From Paenibacillus camelliae (GTDB taxonomy: Bacteria; Bacillota; Bacilli; Paenibacillales; Paenibacillaceae): a stretch of 64,000 bases of DNA. The notes under the pieces are model-generated. The model did no database searches. It was not told the DNA's origin and saw nothing but the letters and a program-made list of their open reading frames with translations. The DNA is taken from the NCBI RefSeq assembly GCF_023715345.1, contig NZ_JAMBNY010000001.1:1178001-1242000 (forward strand). Reading direction: 5' to 3'. Position numbers and translations under genes: made by a program. Shown here piece by piece: positions 43,163 to 51,783 of the stretch; within the stretch, counting starts at the first letter, position 1, and every line of letters starts with the position of its first letter.

Positions 43163-44008
43163 ATGGATAAACAAATTCAGCGTTTTATTAGTAACCATTT
43201 TTTATTAGTTCATTCGGTAACAGACATTCCAACTGATGTGACAACACATGTACATGATTGCTATGAGTTGTTTTATTTTATTGCTGGGGATCTTACGTAT
43301 TATATTGAAGGGCAGGCATATGAGCTCCGGCCTCATGATATGATTATTACCAATTCAAGAGAGCTGCACAGAATTGTATTTAATTCTGAGTGTCGCTATG
43401 AACGCAAGTTCATTCACTTTAAACCAGAATACATCTCCTCCTTTCAGACAGGCGAATATAATTTACTTTCACATATTGAAAACAGGAAGCTAGGTTATTT
43501 TAATAGAATTACTGCTGAAGATGTCCATCAATATAAGATTGATGAATTGTGGAGGCAACTAGAAACCGCTGCTCAAGATCCGTCCCCAGAAAACAGCACC
43601 CTAATGAAAGCTATTTTCGTACAGATGCTTGTTACGATGAATAAAGTTTTCGCAAAATATGATCGTTCACTTGGAGAGCGTCAAAAAAGCCATAAATACG
43701 ATCATAAAATAGTAGAGATTCTAGATTATATTAATAAAAACTTAGATGAAAAAATAACACTGAATGTCCTGCAGCAAAGGTTTTATGTGAACAAGTATTA
43801 TTTATGCCACATCTTTAAATTGAATACTGGTTTTACCGTAAACGAGTATATAACCTATAAAAAGATTATGAAGGCCTCAGAGCTACTTATGACAGGATTG
43901 ACCGCATTAGACGCGGCTCATGCCGTTGGCTATAGTGATTACTCTACCTTCTACAAAGCATTTAAAGGCATTACAGGCTATTCTCCTAAGCAATATTTTA
44001 GAAAATAA
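43163..44008 (+). CDS. AraC-family transcriptional regulator
   Basis: A 281-residue regulator with a cupin-like N-terminus (HVHDCYELFYFIAGDLTYYI, about residues 28-47) and two C-terminal helix-turn-helix motifs (about 180-281), ending in TFYKAFKGITGYSPKQYF. The ATG at 43163 has GAGGGGGG 8 nt upstream; an in-frame GTG at 43154 overlaps that site. It is divergent from the isomerase/dehydrogenase pair, with about 170 nt between them, and probably regulates it in response to an unsaturated or neutral sugar. Confidence 0.9.
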   Translation: MDKQIQRFISNHFLLVHSVTDIPTDVTTHVHDCYELFYFIAGDLTYYIEGQAYELRPHDMIITNSRELHRIVFNSECRYERKFIHFKPEYISSFQTGEYNLLSHIENRKLGYFNRITAEDVHQYKIDELWRQLETAAQDPSPENSTLMKAIFVQMLVTMNKVFAKYDRSLGERQKSHKYDHKIVEILDYINKNLDEKITLNVLQQRFYVNKYYLCHIFKLNTGFTVNEYITYKKIMKASELLMTGLTALDAAHAVGYSDYSTFYKAFKGITGYSPKQYFRK

Positions 44009-44039
44009 GGACCGGAATCTTTTTTCAGTCCTTTCATTA

Positions 44040-44915
44040 TTAATTTATCTCTATCGTTGAGGAGGTGTCGATGTTTTTGTCCTTCTGTGTTCGATATTTT
44101 GCAGGAGTAATGCCATAGTTGCGTTTAAATAACCGCACAAAATAGTTAAGCTCCATCCCTACCATTGTCGCTACTTCACCTACAGATAACTCGACTTCTC
44201 CCTCTAGTAGCTGAGCACCCTTCAATAATCTAAGTCGCTGGAGATATTGCTTAGGGTTTATTCCGTAGACTTCCTTAAACTTACGTTGAAAATGCTGCTT
44301 GGAATATCCTACCGTATGAGCAATATTAGCTAAGCTTAAGTCTTCCATATAGTGCTGCTCCATATATTGAACAGAAGCACGGAGCAGATCCTTTGCCCCA
44401 CTGCTGCTTCGGTACGGCTTCTGCGTCTTCTCTTTACCGTTGATCGTAGCGATATAGGTTAATGTACTATAAATTTTTATAGAAGCAGACCGATTAGCAT
44501 CTTCTTCCTCCTGCTCATTCATATGCCACAGCTGCTGGATGTCTTGCTCTAATTGTTGAAGCTCATGTTCATTTACTGCTATTGGCTTTAATAACGGAAG
44601 CTGGAGTGCACTAATGATGGATTCCACATAGCTCCCCTCAATTCCCATATAACCTAATATCCAAGGCTCTACCTCTGATGGACCATAATCATGAGCAACC
44701 TTACTTGGTACTAACAATAGTTCTCCCTGTTTCATCTTCAGATAAGGTATGCCTTCAAAGTGAAAGGTTCCTGAGCCAGAAAAACAAATCATGCATTGAA
44801 ATGTTGGATAGCCAATCGGTCTATGTATGATGTGCTGGGGATGCAGGCCACAGCTATACAATGATAACGGTAATTCAAGTTCACCCTTATGATGAAATAG
44901 TCTAAATGGTAGCAT
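44040..44915 (-). CDS. AraC-family transcriptional regulator
   Basis: A 291-residue regulator with a cupin-type ligand domain (about residues 15-95) and C-terminal AraC DNA-binding domain (about 180-280; QHFQRKFKEVYGINPKQYL and FVRLFKRNYGITPAKYR). AGGAGGT precedes the ATG at 44915. It faces the GH35 beta-galactosidase gene across about 240 nt of divergent promoter region and most likely controls it. It converges with the other AraC gene that ends 31 nt away; no strong terminator is seen between them. Confidence 0.9.
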   Translation of the reverse strand: MLPFRLFHHKGELELPLSLYSCGLHPQHIIHRPIGYPTFQCMICFSGSGTFHFEGIPYLKMKQGELLLVPSKVAHDYGPSEVEPWILGYMGIEGSYVESIISALQLPLLKPIAVNEHELQQLEQDIQQLWHMNEQEEEDANRSASIKIYSTLTYIATINGKEKTQKPYRSSSGAKDLLRASVQYMEQHYMEDLSLANIAHTVGYSKQHFQRKFKEVYGINPKQYLQRLRLLKGAQLLEGEVELSVGEVATMVGMELNYFVRLFKRNYGITPAKYRTQKDKNIDTSSTIEIN

Positions 44916-45157
44916 GTCTACCTCCTAATATAGCTCGTATAATATAGCTCCTAGTCATAGTCATCCTCAAGCCCTATTATAGACGATCACGATTGTAGTG
45001 AGCACCCATCAATAGTTCGCATGGACTTATCATTTACATCGTAACTTTCATCAATATATCCATTTTGTGCTACTTTTTCATTATGAATTACTAACGGTTA
45101 AGTCATCTCTTAAGCTACAATGGCTTCAATATTAACGCCAAGAGAGGAGATATCTGT

Positions 45158-47221
45158 ATGTATACATTCAAGAACTTTAAGCAGCCGGAGATATTAGAGC
45201 ATCATTTGAAGCTTGGAGGAGAGAATCCCGAGGGAGATCGCATAGATGTAACAAGCTTATATTTTACCCGAAACGGCAAGCCATGGGTGCCAATTATGGG
45301 GGAATTTCATTTCTCAAGGTATAACAGAGAACATTGGTATGAGGAACTGTGCAAGATGAAGGCAGGTGGTATTACCCTTGTATCGACCTACATCTTCTGG
45401 ATCTATCATGAAGAAATTGAAGGTGAATTCGACTTCTCAGGCGACAATGATCTGCGTGCTTTTATATTGGAGTGTAAGAGAGCAGGACTCGAGGTCGTTA
45501 TTCGAATTGGCCCGTGGGCACATGGTGAGTGCAGGAATGGAGGATTCCCTGATTGGCTGCTTAAAAAGCCCTTCAAGCTGCGAGATAATAATGCTGGTTA
45601 TCTTGAATTGGTGCGTATATTGTACAGGAAAATTTCAGAGCAGGTGCAGGGGCTTTTGTACAAGGATGGTGGGAATATCATTGCTGTCCAATTAGAGAAT
45701 GAATTAACACACGACGCTGAGCATTTGCTCAAATTAAAGGAGATTGCAATCGAATGTGGTATCATTGCTCCTCTATATACAGTAACGGGCTGGAATGCTG
45801 CTGCAGGAGCTAAAATTCCTGTGGACGATGTTGTTCCAGTGTTTGGCGGGTACTGTGATGCACCTTGGGAGGAACACTTGAATCAGCTGCCTCCATCTCC
45901 ACATTACTTTTTTACTGGCATGCGTAATGACACTGGTATTGGGGCTGATCTCCTTCCTCAAGAGAACAAAAGCGATGATGGCTGGCAGATGCCCTATGAG
46001 AGATATCCATTTGCAACGTGCGAGCTAGGCGGTGGAATGCAAGTAACGCATCATCGCAGACCGCTTGTTCGAGGGATGGATATCTATGCAATATCGCTTG
46101 TAAAGCTAGGTGATGGTAACAATCTCGTTGGCTATTATATGTATCATGGTGGAACGAACAAGCTTGGACAGCTATCGACTCTTCAGGAATCGAAGGCTAC
46201 AGGCTATCCGAATGATTACCCTATTCTCTCCTATGATTTTCAGACGGCAATCTCGGAGTATGGCGAGATACGAGAGCAATATAGGCTTTTAAACCTGCTG
46301 CATTTATTTGTACAAGACTTCGTGGAAAACTTGGCACCACTGGTCAGAGTAGAGGCTCAGCATACGGTTACACGAGATGATACGAATTCATTACGTTATG
46401 TTATGCGTACAGACGGCAAGCGAGGGTTTGTATTTGTGAATCATTATCAGAGGCTTACAACGCTTGAAGATATCCGAGATGTGGTCATCGATACTGGCAC
46501 CGTCACATTTCCAACGATTGATATTTGTGGAGATGTAAGCTTCTTTATGCCTTTTAACATGAATCTGTCAGGCGTTAATTTGAAATATGCGACCGCACAG
46601 CCGCTATGCAGAATAGGAAATAACTATTTCTTTGCTCAAGTACCAGGCATTCCAGCCACTTATCAATTCGATAATGGAGATAATTTTGTACCGCAACCAG
46701 GGATTCAGTCCTCGTTTACTGTCGATGGAATTCGTATTGTAACACTGACATGGGAGCAAGCTAAATATTTGCGCAAGCTAGATGGTCAGATCTATCTAGG
46801 CGATGGCTGTGATCTGTACAGCGCAAACAATACTATACTCTCAGTTGAAGATGGTGATTACAACTATCACTACTGGAATGGCGAAAGCTTTGAGCTTAAA
46901 TCGATACATCAGCCTTATACAGCGCCAATTGTTTCCTTCTCTACTATCGATGCGCCACCATTCGAGCCAGCACATGTAGATTACATGCATATCGGAGGCA
47001 AAAGAAATATTACGTGGCAAAAGATTAGTGTTAAGGGTAGTCATGGGTTGATCGATATTGATTACTATGGTGACACCGCGCAGCTTTATGCAGATGGACA
47101 ATTCGTTGCAGATAGCTTCTATTATGGAGAGGTGTGGAAGGTTCCAGCAAAACTACTCGATGGCAAGGATTGCTATCTTGCAGTATCGGACATTAGAGAT
47201 GATTTCTATAGAGAGTTTTAA
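45158..47221 (+). CDS. GH35-family beta-galactosidase
   Basis: A 687-residue glycosidase with an N-terminal GH35 TIM barrel (about 30-370) and C-terminal beta-domains. The retaining mechanism residues are visible: acid/base Glu in IAVQLENELTHD (about residue 178) and nucleophile Glu in ATCELGGGMQVTHH (about 288). IGPWAHGECRNGGFPDWLL is a strong family signature, and GYYMYHGGTN is also typical. GH35 enzymes release terminal galactose, for example from pectic galactan or arabinogalactan side chains. No signal peptide is visible, so it is cytoplasmic. GAGAGGAG precedes the ATG. It lies between two AraC regulators transcribed on the other strand. Confidence 0.92.
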   Translation: MYTFKNFKQPEILEHHLKLGGENPEGDRIDVTSLYFTRNGKPWVPIMGEFHFSRYNREHWYEELCKMKAGGITLVSTYIFWIYHEEIEGEFDFSGDNDLRAFILECKRAGLEVVIRIGPWAHGECRNGGFPDWLLKKPFKLRDNNAGYLELVRILYRKISEQVQGLLYKDGGNIIAVQLENELTHDAEHLLKLKEIAIECGIIAPLYTVTGWNAAAGAKIPVDDVVPVFGGYCDAPWEEHLNQLPPSPHYFFTGMRNDTGIGADLLPQENKSDDGWQMPYERYPFATCELGGGMQVTHHRRPLVRGMDIYAISLVKLGDGNNLVGYYMYHGGTNKLGQLSTLQESKATGYPNDYPILSYDFQTAISEYGEIREQYRLLNLLHLFVQDFVENLAPLVRVEAQHTVTRDDTNSLRYVMRTDGKRGFVFVNHYQRLTTLEDIRDVVIDTGTVTFPTIDICGDVSFFMPFNMNLSGVNLKYATAQPLCRIGNNYFFAQVPGIPATYQFDNGDNFVPQPGIQSSFTVDGIRIVTLTWEQAKYLRKLDGQIYLGDGCDLYSANNTILSVEDGDYNYHYWNGESFELKSIHQPYTAPIVSFSTIDAPPFEPAHVDYMHIGGKRNITWQKISVKGSHGLIDIDYYGDTAQLYADGQFVADSFYYGEVWKVPAKLLDGKDCYLAVSDIRDDFYREF

Positions 47222-47229
47222 CCATAGGC

Positions 47230-47261
47230 AAACAGAGCAGCTCAGATGCGCTGCTCTGTTT
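47230..47261. terminator. Bidirectional terminator
   Basis: A perfect 12-bp stem (47230-47241 with 47250-47261; AAACAGAGCAGC and GCTGCTCTGTTT) has an 8-nt loop. It lies between the GH35 gene and the convergent AraC gene. Confidence 0.85.
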
Positions 47262-47279
47262 GTCTGTGGAGGGGAATGT

Positions 47280-48113
47280 CTAAATATATAGGTTTCTGTA
47301 TTCAGTTGGTGTAATGCCTTCATGTTCTCGAAACCGTTTAATGAAATAGCTGCTACTTGGATATCCACATGACTCTGCAATCACACTAACTGACTTCTCC
47401 TTCGCCTCAAGCAGCATTTGCTTAGCTAGACGCAGTCGACAGAGCGTAACAAATTCCATTGGTGTACGCTGCGTTACCTTGCGAAAGTTGCGACAGAAAT
47501 AGGAAGTGCTCATCCCTGCTTTCTTGGCCCAGTTGTCCAGCTCGAAGGGCTCCTGAGCTGCTTCCTGTATAAGCGGAAGCAATTCCATAATCCTTTCAGT
47601 AGCATTATTTCCTCTTCTTACACCTAAAGGCTCAGCGTAGAGAACAAATTCAGCAAGCAAGCCATAGGTCAGCATCGATATTCTAGCAGATTCTAGTCCG
47701 CCACTTTCCTTTGTTTCATTCAATAATATCTCAAATAATTGTTGCAGCGACTCCCATTGGCGTAATGTATATAGCGGAAAATGCGCAAAACCTCGATCTA
47801 TAAAATACTCACTGACCAGAGTGCCATAAAAATGTATCCAATATACCTCCCATGGCTCCTCCTCACTAGAGTAATAACGTTGCGCTTGTCCTGGAAAATA
47901 GAGAAAGACATCTCCTGCATGAAGTGGATATACTCGTCCATCTACTTCGGCATAGCCTTTTCCACTAGAAACCAAATGAAAATTAAACATGGTCAGTTCA
48001 CCTGTCTGACGATCAACCATATGATTGGGATTCAAATGATAATGACCAATCGAATCAGGAAAACAAAAAAATTGCCCCTTATCTACTGCAGGCAAAAAAA
48101 CATGTCTACTCAT
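47280..48113 (-). CDS. AraC-family transcriptional regulator
   Basis: A 277-residue regulator with a cupin N-terminus (about residues 30-110; GKGYAEVDGRVYPLHAGDVF) and two helix-turn-helix motifs at the C-terminus (about 170-277; TSYFCRNFRKVTQRTPMEF and SSYFIKRFREHEGITPTEY). AAGGAGAAG precedes the ATG. It is divergent from the aldo/keto reductase gene across 155 nt and convergent with the GH35 gene; the reductase is the more likely target. Confidence 0.9.
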   Translation of the reverse strand: MSRHVFLPAVDKGQFFCFPDSIGHYHLNPNHMVDRQTGELTMFNFHLVSSGKGYAEVDGRVYPLHAGDVFLYFPGQAQRYYSSEEEPWEVYWIHFYGTLVSEYFIDRGFAHFPLYTLRQWESLQQLFEILLNETKESGGLESARISMLTYGLLAEFVLYAEPLGVRRGNNATERIMELLPLIQEAAQEPFELDNWAKKAGMSTSYFCRNFRKVTQRTPMEFVTLCRLRLAKQMLLEAKEKSVSVIAESCGYPSSSYFIKRFREHEGITPTEYRNLYI

Positions 48114-48268
48114 ACTTCTTCTCCTTATTGTTCAAAATCGTTATATCGATATCATAATAATGTTATATTCAAGGCACATTATATTGTATATAATAGCAAT
48201 ATTCTAGCATAGAAACGATTACTGCATTGAACTAAATAGATTTCAACTTTAAGGAGGTTTGTCATCTA

Positions 48269-49225
48269 ATGACTAGTACAAATCTAATGCAATCTATCGG
48301 TATTGATGGTGTACGAAAACCTATCACTAAGTTAGTACTCGGCTCGATGATGTTGAATATCGAACGACAGGAATACTCTGAAGAGCTGTTGGATTGCTAT
48401 GTAGAACGAGGCGGTAATACGATCGATACAGCTAAGGTATATGGTCCAGGCAGTGCAAAAGCGATTGGACAGTGGATCAGTAAGCGTAACAATCGTGAAG
48501 GAATTGTTCTGATTGGAAAGGGCGCCCATCCCGATGCAAATGGCCCGCGAGTTAACAAGGCGGAGATTGAACGCGATATTGAAGAAACCTTTGAGTGGAT
48601 GCAGACAGATTATGTTGATGTTTACATGCTTCACCGTGATGATCCTCAGAAATCAGTCGGCTACATCCTTGAAATACTTAATGAACAGCTGGAAGCTGGA
48701 AAATGCCATGCACTCGGTGTATCGAACTGGACGACAGCTCGAATCGAGGAAGCCAACCAATATGCAGAAAGTCATGGCTTGAGAGGCTTTGTTTGTAACA
48801 GTCCTAACCTTAGTCTAGCGAAGCCGAATGAGCCAAGATGGGAAGGCTGTATTTCTGCTAATGAGGTCTATGTAGATTGGCATGAACGTACACAATTACC
48901 TCTCTTATCTTGGTCCTCTCAAGCTGGTGGTTTTTTCACAGGGCGTTATTCCCCCAGCTACAAGGATGACCTTGAGGCAGTACGTGTCTATTACAATGAT
49001 GAAAATTGGGAACGTTATCGCAGAGCTTCAGAGCTGGCAGCTGAGAAAGGAAGAAGCACGAATGATATTGCACTTTCATTCGTGCTGCATCAGCCATTCC
49101 CAACATGCGCCATCATAGGACCGAACAATACCACCGAGCTTACTTCCAGCCTAGAAGCGCTTCATGTGTCTCTTACTCCAAGTGAGGTAAGCTGGCTTGA
49201 TTTAAAACAGGATACGCGTGAATAA
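48269..49225 (+). CDS. Aldo/keto reductase
   Basis: A 318-residue NADPH-dependent oxidoreductase of the aldo/keto reductase TIM-barrel family. The catalytic tetrad is visible: Asp and Tyr in GNTIDTAKVYG, Lys in VLIGKGAHPD and His in VDVYMLHRDDP. The NADPH-binding end contains CAIIGPNNTTELTSSLEAL. It probably reduces a sugar aldehyde or keto group in the cytoplasm. AAGGAGG precedes the ATG. It appears to be transcribed alone under the divergent AraC regulator and has a terminator at 49296-49322. Confidence 0.92.
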   Translation: MTSTNLMQSIGIDGVRKPITKLVLGSMMLNIERQEYSEELLDCYVERGGNTIDTAKVYGPGSAKAIGQWISKRNNREGIVLIGKGAHPDANGPRVNKAEIERDIEETFEWMQTDYVDVYMLHRDDPQKSVGYILEILNEQLEAGKCHALGVSNWTTARIEEANQYAESHGLRGFVCNSPNLSLAKPNEPRWEGCISANEVYVDWHERTQLPLLSWSSQAGGFFTGRYSPSYKDDLEAVRVYYNDENWERYRRASELAAEKGRSTNDIALSFVLHQPFPTCAIIGPNNTTELTSSLEALHVSLTPSEVSWLDLKQDTRE

Positions 49226-49295
49226 GCAGTCTAGCTTTTGATGCAAGCAGCCTTAATGCTACATTCTCTAATCTAATTATGATTTACTAACCGAA

Positions 49296-49322
49296 ATCGT
49301 CTATCATCCCGTGATAGACGAT
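49296..49322 (+). terminator. Terminator of the aldo/keto reductase gene
   Basis: ATCGTCTATCA (49296-49306) and TGATAGACGAT (49312-49322) form a perfect 11-bp stem with a 5-nt loop, followed by TCCTCTCT. It lies about 70 nt after the stop codon. Confidence 0.8.
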
Positions 49323-49340
49323 TCCTCTCTCAATAAAAAA

Positions 49341-49388
49341 GCCCCCATGTCTTAATCATATCTTACGACATGATTAAGACTTGAAGGC
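49341..49388 (-). terminator. Terminator of the small membrane protein gene
   Basis: A long hairpin with GCCCCCATGTCTTAATCAT (49341-49359) and its partner 49370-49388 is followed by TTTTTTATTG on the minus strand. A few mismatches occur near the base. It ends the gene at 49444. Confidence 0.8.
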
Positions 49389-49443
49389 TTCTTAACGTTT
49401 AGGGTCAATTAGTTGAAAGACATCTATTTACTTATATGCGCAG

Positions 49444-49677
49444 TTATTTGCTTTGCTTGGCTTTACTTGCCTTTTTGCTTTTCTTTTGCAGCCTTCTTTT
49501 TTGAGTCCACATCGCGCCGGCGATCTCGGATAATAGTATCGCAGCGATAACAATCGCAATGAAAAATCCCCAATGCAGTCCCGGAATACTTATATATAAA
49601 ATAACTCCGCCTGATATAAACAGTGCCTTTAATAGCTTTGCCAGCTGTCTACCTTCCGCATGATAGGTTCTAGCCAT
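49444..49677 (-). CDS. Small hypothetical membrane protein
   Basis: A 77-residue protein with one or two hydrophobic segments (about residues 17-31 and 35-50) and a very basic Lys/Ser-rich tail of about 20 residues. A GGGGG-type ribosome binding site lies before the ATG, and a good terminator follows the stop, so a real gene is likely. I do not recognise the family. The basic tail would lie in the cytoplasm and could touch membrane lipids or nucleic acid; this is conjecture. Confidence 0.6.
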   Translation of the reverse strand: MARTYHAEGRQLAKLLKALFISGGVILYISIPGLHWGFFIAIVIAAILLSEIAGAMWTQKRRLQKKSKKASKAKQSK

Positions 49678-49751
49678 TGTTATCCCCCTTAATATCGATT
49701 ATTGAATCTAATATTCGACATTAATGGAAATTAGTCCTTTATCTATATCGC

Positions 49752-50171
49752 TTATGGAATATTTATCTTGCCTGTGTTGTACCACAACGCTTGATTTAGT
49801 GATGATTTATGAATATCAACGAGTACATTATGCTCGGCATTGTAATCTACACTTGGTGTTGACGATGCCCCAGAATCCCATACATAATTGTTCATCCAAG
49901 CAATATTTGGCCATTGAAGCTCACCAATATTGTACCAAATCAGTCCCGTGTTTTCACTCGTGTGGAGCTCGATTACCTTATTGTTGCCTATAAATGCAAC
50001 CGTAGGGTCTATACCATCCTGACCGTTCATGTCTCCACTTACATGCCATGAAATTTGCCCACTAGCATCCCAAGTTCCTGTAGTATAGTTTAATTGACCG
50101 CTGTTACGTTGCGTATGAGTGTAAATATCAAATTGATGACAATATAGATATCGTAATAAACACTGGACCAT
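49752..50171 (-). pseudogene. 5'-truncated lectin-like repeat protein fragment
   Basis: The coding part that makes sense runs from about 50126 down to the stop at 49752 and encodes about 125 residues. It is built of repeats of about 50 residues with the pattern VIELHTSENTGLIWYNIG, then PNIAW, then YVWDSGASSTPSVDY, repeated as NVLVDIHKSSLNQALWYNTG, like a beta-propeller or lectin. There is no ribosome binding site or signal peptide at the nominal ATG (50171), and the first residues do not fit the repeat. The 5' part of the gene appears lost at a junction near 50130, where an unrelated fragment starts on the other strand. Confidence 0.55.
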
Positions 50172-50530
50172 CTACAATGATTGAGCATAAACCTACAAAT
50201 GCTGGAAGTAGCGGTAGTGTAGGCTATTCTGTAGGGGCAGGATATGGATGGGGACAAGGTTTAAATGCTTCAGTAGCATTTAGCTGGTCGCAAAATTGGA
50301 GTAACTTAGACTTTACTGATAATTCAACGCTATTTTTTGATGGAAGCTTTTTCGTGAGTGGTGGTTTGCAATCTAAAGTTGTTACAGTCGATGCATCTTC
50401 TGTCTCATATTTATCTGATAATTTTGCTCATTCAACAGTTTCTACGTCAGTAAATGTTGAATTTGATTCATGGAATACTTTCCCGGTAACGAAAGGCGCA
50501 AGTGGAACTACTGAAAAAATATATTTTTAG
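50084..50530 (+). pseudogene. 5'-truncated fragment of a secreted beta-rich protein
   Basis: The frame is open from a stop at 50081-50083 to 50530 and becomes protein-like from about 50130. It encodes a Gly/Ser/Asn-rich stretch with alternating hydrophobic residues (GYSVGAGYGWGQGLNASVAF, then WSQNWSNLDFTDNS) and ends in SGTTEKIYF. The only inner ATG (50177) has no ribosome binding site. It resembles the C-terminal part of a secreted beta-sheet protein, perhaps of pore-forming toxin type, but I do not recognise the family with confidence. It keeps its own terminator at 50547-50577. It meets the lectin-like fragment head to head, so both look like remnants of a rearrangement. Confidence 0.5.
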
Positions 50531-50546
50531 TTAAGTAGGTTAAATT

Positions 50547-50577
50547 AAAGGATACTTAGAAATTCTAGGTATCCTTT
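50547..50577 (+). terminator. Terminator after the plus-strand fragment
   Basis: AAAGGATAC (50547-50555) pairs with GTATCCTTT (50569-50577), and TAGAA/TTCTA extends the stem inside. It lies 17 nt after the fragment's stop, suggesting that the fragment was once the end of a functional gene. Confidence 0.75.
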
Positions 50578-50703
50578 ACTTCATTTACTGGATCGTATAC
50601 ATTAGAGTTGGATATTAATGGTCTATCTATAAATATCATTAAGGTGTAGTGTATTAGATTTAACTTAGTAAATTAAATATGATTACCATTGAGGTGTGAA
50701 GTT

Positions 50704-50898
50704 ATGAAGAAAAGAACACAGTTATACATGGTATTTATTTTGTCATACTTTTTAATAACACTTCCAATACCTCCTGTATTTACTTCAGTACTTGAAGTAA
50801 TGGAAGTTGTAATAAGGACTCTTGGATATATACTTTTTGTACCATTAAGTATATATATATTGATAGATGCTTTTCTAGAACTATTTATACGAGATTAG
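50704..50898 (+). CDS. Small hypothetical membrane protein
   Basis: A 64-residue protein, very hydrophobic, with two predicted membrane helices (about residues 8-25 and 35-57) and charged ends. The ATG at 50704 has GAGGTG at 50691-50696; the frame runs slightly further upstream without a better start. Base composition is more A/T-rich than the neighbouring metabolic genes. No family is recognised. It lies just after the truncated fragments and could belong to the same transferred or decaying segment. Confidence 0.5.
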   Translation: MKKRTQLYMVFILSYFLITLPIPPVFTSVLEVMEVVIRTLGYILFVPLSIYILIDAFLELFIRD

Positions 50899-51054
50899 TG
50901 AATTGGACAACGATCTCTTATACAAATTATGGCTAAAGGTTGTATCAAAATACATCTTTTTAAACGGATAAGAGTTTTAGAATTTCCGTTCTCTAACTAT
51001 GCAGGAGATGAAACACATCAATCCGTTTTTCCGCCCAACTTTTTGAGGGACTTA

Positions 51055-51759
51055 TTAGATAGCAAAATAATCTGCAACATTTCCATATCTGCTGTCAGTA
51101 ATGCTATAAACTTCATCCTTAAATGCAAGCAGTTTGCCTGTCGTGCTAGATATGTAATCAAAATAAGCATTTTTCATCTCTTCAGCACCAGATAAAACCA
51201 CCGTAATCGCACCGTTAGAGAAGCTGCTTGCATCACCTATATAGCCATAGCTCATCAGCTGCCCATAATGCTCAAAGATCGCCTGTACAGAGCTAGACAC
51301 AGCTTCATAATTTGGATTGTTTGCTGTTTTCATATCAATATTAATAATGAAGCTCTTCCCATCACCATGTACACTGCCACCATTACGATTAATTTGAGAG
51401 GCTACATCCTCAAAATATTTATAAAGATCTCTAGTATTCGGCCAAGCTGCGGCATCATGCTTCACATACAGCTTCACTTTATCCTGTAAGTAATCAGGAT
51501 ATTGTGAGCCTGAATAAACGCTATGATTCGTATCTACCATAATATCTAGCTCAACATTGTAAAACTTTAAATTCAGCGCATCAAGAAACTTCTGGTCTGG
51601 ATCACTCTCATTATACGTATCATGAAAAGCTTTGTATGGATTGGCATTAATCAATCCTGAGCTTGCTGTCACACTTGTCGGGATGAACGATATTAACAAT
51701 ACCATGCTTAGTACAACCGTTAACCATTTTACTGTCCATGCATACTGTCTGTTCACCAT
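51055..51759 (-). CDS. Secreted PLC-like phosphodiesterase domain protein
   Basis: A 234-residue protein with a signal peptide (about residues 1-33, cleavage after a TSVTA-type site). The rest resembles the PLC-like/glycerophosphodiesterase TIM-barrel group of AIM6 type: NANPYKAFHDTYNESDP stands where HSHNDY is usual, followed by FYNVELDIMVDTN (metal-binding Glu-x-Asp) and KLYVKHDAAA (His-Asp). The family cleaves or binds phosphodiesters such as glycerophosphodiesters or phosphoinositides. The protein is short and lacks part of the usual C-terminus, so activity is uncertain. The ATG at 51759 has AAGGAG 5 nt upstream. It follows the GntR gene by 24 nt and is the last gene of the importer operon. 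Confidence 0.72.
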   Translation of the reverse strand: MVNRQYAWTVKWLTVVLSMVLLISFIPTSVTASSGLINANPYKAFHDTYNESDPDQKFLDALNLKFYNVELDIMVDTNHSVYSGSQYPDYLQDKVKLYVKHDAAAWPNTRDLYKYFEDVASQINRNGGSVHGDGKSFIINIDMKTANNPNYEAVSSSVQAIFEHYGQLMSYGYIGDASSFSNGAITVVLSGAEEMKNAYFDYISSTTGKLLAFKDEVYSITDSRYGNVADYFAI

Positions 51760-51783
51760 CACCACTCCTTATGATAGAAACTG

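Noticed and set aside
44007..44038. Possible terminator between the two convergent AraC genes
   Set aside because: Only four base pairs (GGAC/GTCC) are reliable and the rest of the stem does not pair well.
50929..51195. Plus-strand open frame of 88 codons overlapping the PLC-like gene
   Set aside because: It is mostly antisense to a gene with a signal peptide and good ribosome binding site and shows no protein-like composition.
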